From: Pseudomonadota bacterium
Lineage (GTDB): Bacteria; Pseudomonadota; Gammaproteobacteria; JAKAQQ01
Assembly: GCA_021819635.1 (NCBI GenBank)
Contig: JAKAQQ010000015.1
Coordinates: forward strand, 1 to 9,210
Reading direction: 5' to 3'
DNA length: 9,210 nt
In this document: piece by piece, positions 6,304 to 9,210 of the stretch
Position numbering within the stretch: position 1 is the first letter of the stretch
Layout: each line of letters opens with the position of its first letter
Position numbers and translations under genes: made by a program
Notes under the pieces: generated by a model
Database searches by the model: none
Told to the model about the DNA's origin: nothing
What the model saw: the letters and a program-made list of their open reading frames with translations, nothing else

Positions 6304-7727
6304 CGCATCCTCACCCTTTCGGGAACCGGTCGATCACGGAGGAGCCCCGGGAAGAAGACCGGGACGAGCAGGAAGAGGAGCGCGTAGGCGAACGGAATGA
6401 GCGAGGTGCGCCAGATGATGCCGGCGATGCTCGGAAGGTAGAAGCGCCAGATGAGGAGGCCGAGGACCACGAAAACCGCGGCGAGCGTCGTCAGCAGCCG
6501 CCGCGACGTCGGTCGTTGGGCGTACGTCCAGGCCACGACAAAAAACAGAAAGTACACGAGGGCGACGCCCGCACCGAGGCGCTGCCAGAAGAGCGTGGCC
6601 GGCGCCATGCCGATCACGCCAAGGACAAGGAAGGTGAGTCCGAAGAGAACGACGGCGCCGCGGTACGCCCAGGAGCGGTAGCGGATCGAGCGGATCGGGT
6701 GCCGGTCAATCCAGGGAAGGGCAAAGAGCAGCAGGATCGACATCGCCAGCGAGGCCACACCGAACTGCTTGTTCGGGAAGGAGCGCAGAATGGCGTAGTA
6801 GGGCGTGAAGAACCAGAGCGGATGGATGTCCGGCGGTGTCTGCATGAAGTTCGCCGGCTGGAAATTGTTGGGGTCGATGAACAGACCGCCCCCCGAGGGC
6901 GCGTAGAAAACGATGATGGCGGCGACGATGAGGAACACGCCGACCCCCACGAGATCCTTGACGGTGTAGTAGGGGTGGAACGGAATGCCGTCGACGGGCT
7001 TGCCGGTTTTCGGGTCGAGATGATCGTGGATCTCGATCCCGTCGGGGTTGTTCGATCCAACCTGGTGAAGCGCGAGGAGGTGCATCGCCACCAGGAGGAT
7101 CAGAAGGAGGGGAATCGCCACGACGTGGAGCGCGAAGAAACGGTCCAGCGTGGCCTGGGTCACGCCGAAATCGCCGCGGATCCAGATCTCGAGGGAACTG
7201 CCGACCCACGGAATCGCGCCGTAGAGGGAGGTGATGACCTCCGCCCCCCAGTAGGACATCTGCCCCCAAGGAAGGAGATAGCCCATGAACGCCTCGGCCA
7301 TCAGGCAGAGGTAAATGAGCATGCCGAGCAGCCAGAGAAGCTCGCGCGGCTTCTTGTACGAACCGTACATGAGGCCACGGAACATGTGGAGGTAGACGAC
7401 CACGAAAAAGAGCGAGGCGCCCGTCGTGTGCATGTAGCGGATAAGCCAGCCCCAGTGCACGTCGCGCATGATGTACTGGACCGAGGCGAAGGCGAGATGC
7501 ACGTTCGGTTGGTAACTCATGGCGAGAAAAATGCCGGTCACGATCTGGTTGACCAGCACCAGGAGCGCCAGAGATCCGAAGAAGTACCAGAAGTTGAAGT
7601 TCTTGGGAGCGTAGTACTCGCTCACCTGGGAACGCCACAACTGGGTAAGCGGGAAGCGGGCGTCGATCCAGCCGATCAGGCCGCCGCGCGCGGGCGCGGT
7701 TTCGGAGGGGAGGGACCGTTCGTGCAT
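6300..7727 (-). CDS. petB: Cytochrome b subunit of the bc1 complex, with C-terminal extension
   Basis: Cytochrome b carries hemes bL and bH and the Qo and Qi quinone sites in the inner membrane. The start ATG at 7727 has GAGGAG 5 nt upstream; the frame is open further back but without conservation. Heme ligands are H100 and H114 in helix B and H201 and H216 in helix D. The helix D spacing is 15, as in cytochrome b6, against 14 in mitochondrial and Rhodobacter forms. GYLLPWGQMSYWGAEV is the conserved cd-loop stretch. The Qo ef-loop motif, PEWY in mitochondria and alphaproteobacteria, reads PLWF (303-306) in HPLWFFTPYYAILRS. At 475 residues it is longer than usual (roughly 400-430). About four hydrophobic segments follow helix F where two are normal, before the family-like end RPVPERV. 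It is the first gene of petB-petC-sspB; no petA-like gene lies upstream. Confidence 0.96.
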   Translation of the reverse strand: MHERSLPSETAPARGGLIGWIDARFPLTQLWRSQVSEYYAPKNFNFWYFFGSLALLVLVNQIVTGIFLAMSYQPNVHLAFASVQYIMRDVHWGWLIRYMHTTGASLFFVVVYLHMFRGLMYGSYKKPRELLWLLGMLIYLCLMAEAFMGYLLPWGQMSYWGAEVITSLYGAIPWVGSSLEIWIRGDFGVTQATLDRFFALHVVAIPLLLILLVAMHLLALHQVGSNNPDGIEIHDHLDPKTGKPVDGIPFHPYYTVKDLVGVGVFLIVAAIIVFYAPSGGGLFIDPNNFQPANFMQTPPDIHPLWFFTPYYAILRSFPNKQFGVASLAMSILLLFALPWIDRHPIRSIRYRSWAYRGAVVLFGLTFLVLGVIGMAPATLFWQRLGAGVALVYFLFFVVAWTYAQRPTSRRLLTTLAAVFVVLGLLIWRFYLPSIAGIIWRTSLIPFAYALLFLLVPVFFPGLLRDRPVPERVRMR

Positions 7728-7732
7728 AGGAA

Positions 7733-7738
7733 CTCCTC
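7733..7738 (-). promoter_or_regulatory. petB: petB ribosome binding site
   Basis: GAGGAG on the minus strand lies 5 nt before the ATG at 7727. It selects this start over a codon 57 bases further upstream in the same frame (7784), which lacks conserved sequence. Confidence 0.6.
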
Positions 7739-7837
7739 GAGCAAGAACCGCATCGCAGCCGGTTGCCCGGACCTCGGGAAACACCTTCCGGCCAGGAGCG
7801 TGAGGTGGAGTCGTGCCCCAAGGCCCCGCGCTCGGGC

Positions 7838-7843
7838 ATTATA
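7838..7843 (-). promoter_or_regulatory. Consensus -10 box for petB-petC-sspB (possibly shared with the divergent gene)
   Basis: The minus strand reads GTGTATAATGCC, a perfect TATAAT about 110 bp before petB, predicting a leader of about 100 nt. Hexamers at 16-18 bp spacing do not resemble TTGACA, so an activator may be involved. On the plus strand the same bases give TATACA (7840-7845), which could be a -10 for the M15 peptidase gene starting at 7869. The 141-bp gap otherwise shows nothing I recognise. Confidence 0.55.
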
Positions 7844-7868
7844 CACGGGCCCCTCCACGCAAACGGCC

Positions 7869-9210
<1,342 letters not shown>

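Noticed and set aside
4939..6387. 482-codon plus-strand ORF across sspB and petC
   Set aside because: It is antisense to two clearly conserved genes and has no recognisable domain.

Overview
The window reads as a piece of a GC-rich bacterial chromosome, most likely from a gamma- or betaproteobacterium-like lineage. The clues are the pairing of bc1 genes with sspB, a MutS/MurA housekeeping background, and cytochrome b and Rieske sequences of proteobacterial type. Coding density is high, several gene ends overlap, and high GC creates many long spurious ORFs. No mobile element, CRISPR array, rRNA or tRNA was seen. I assign no genus.

Layout, left to right. (1) The 3' two-thirds of mutS (+), open at the left edge. 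(2) A minus-strand pair: a membrane-anchored NarL-family histidine kinase, then a receiver-only response regulator whose 3' end overlaps the end of mutS. (3) A divergent macro-domain gene (+), probably an O-acetyl-ADP-ribose / ADP-ribose-adduct hydrolase. (4) petA (+), the Rieske subunit, behind a structured leader. (5) A 271-bp gap between convergent genes. (6) A minus-strand unit petB-petC-sspB (cytochrome b, cytochrome c1, ClpXP adaptor) with a consensus -10 box upstream of petB. (7) A divergent M15-family peptidase (+). (8) The 3' part of murA (-), open at the right edge, whose last codons lie antisense to the end of the peptidase gene.

How the genes work together: petA, petB and petC encode the three catalytic subunits of one ubiquinol:cytochrome c oxidoreductase. 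Here petA sits on the opposite strand, pointing towards petBC, with sspB between. The kinase and regulator form a two-component pair with unknown signal and output. The M15 peptidase and MurA both concern peptidoglycan, but they are convergent neighbours rather than an operon.

No clearly new multi-gene system is visible. The most interesting points are the split pet locus lacking sspA, an unusual cytochrome b (PLWF at the Qo motif and extra C-terminal membrane segments), a receiver-only partner for a NarL-type kinase, and the MurA tail read antisense to the catalytic end of its neighbour.
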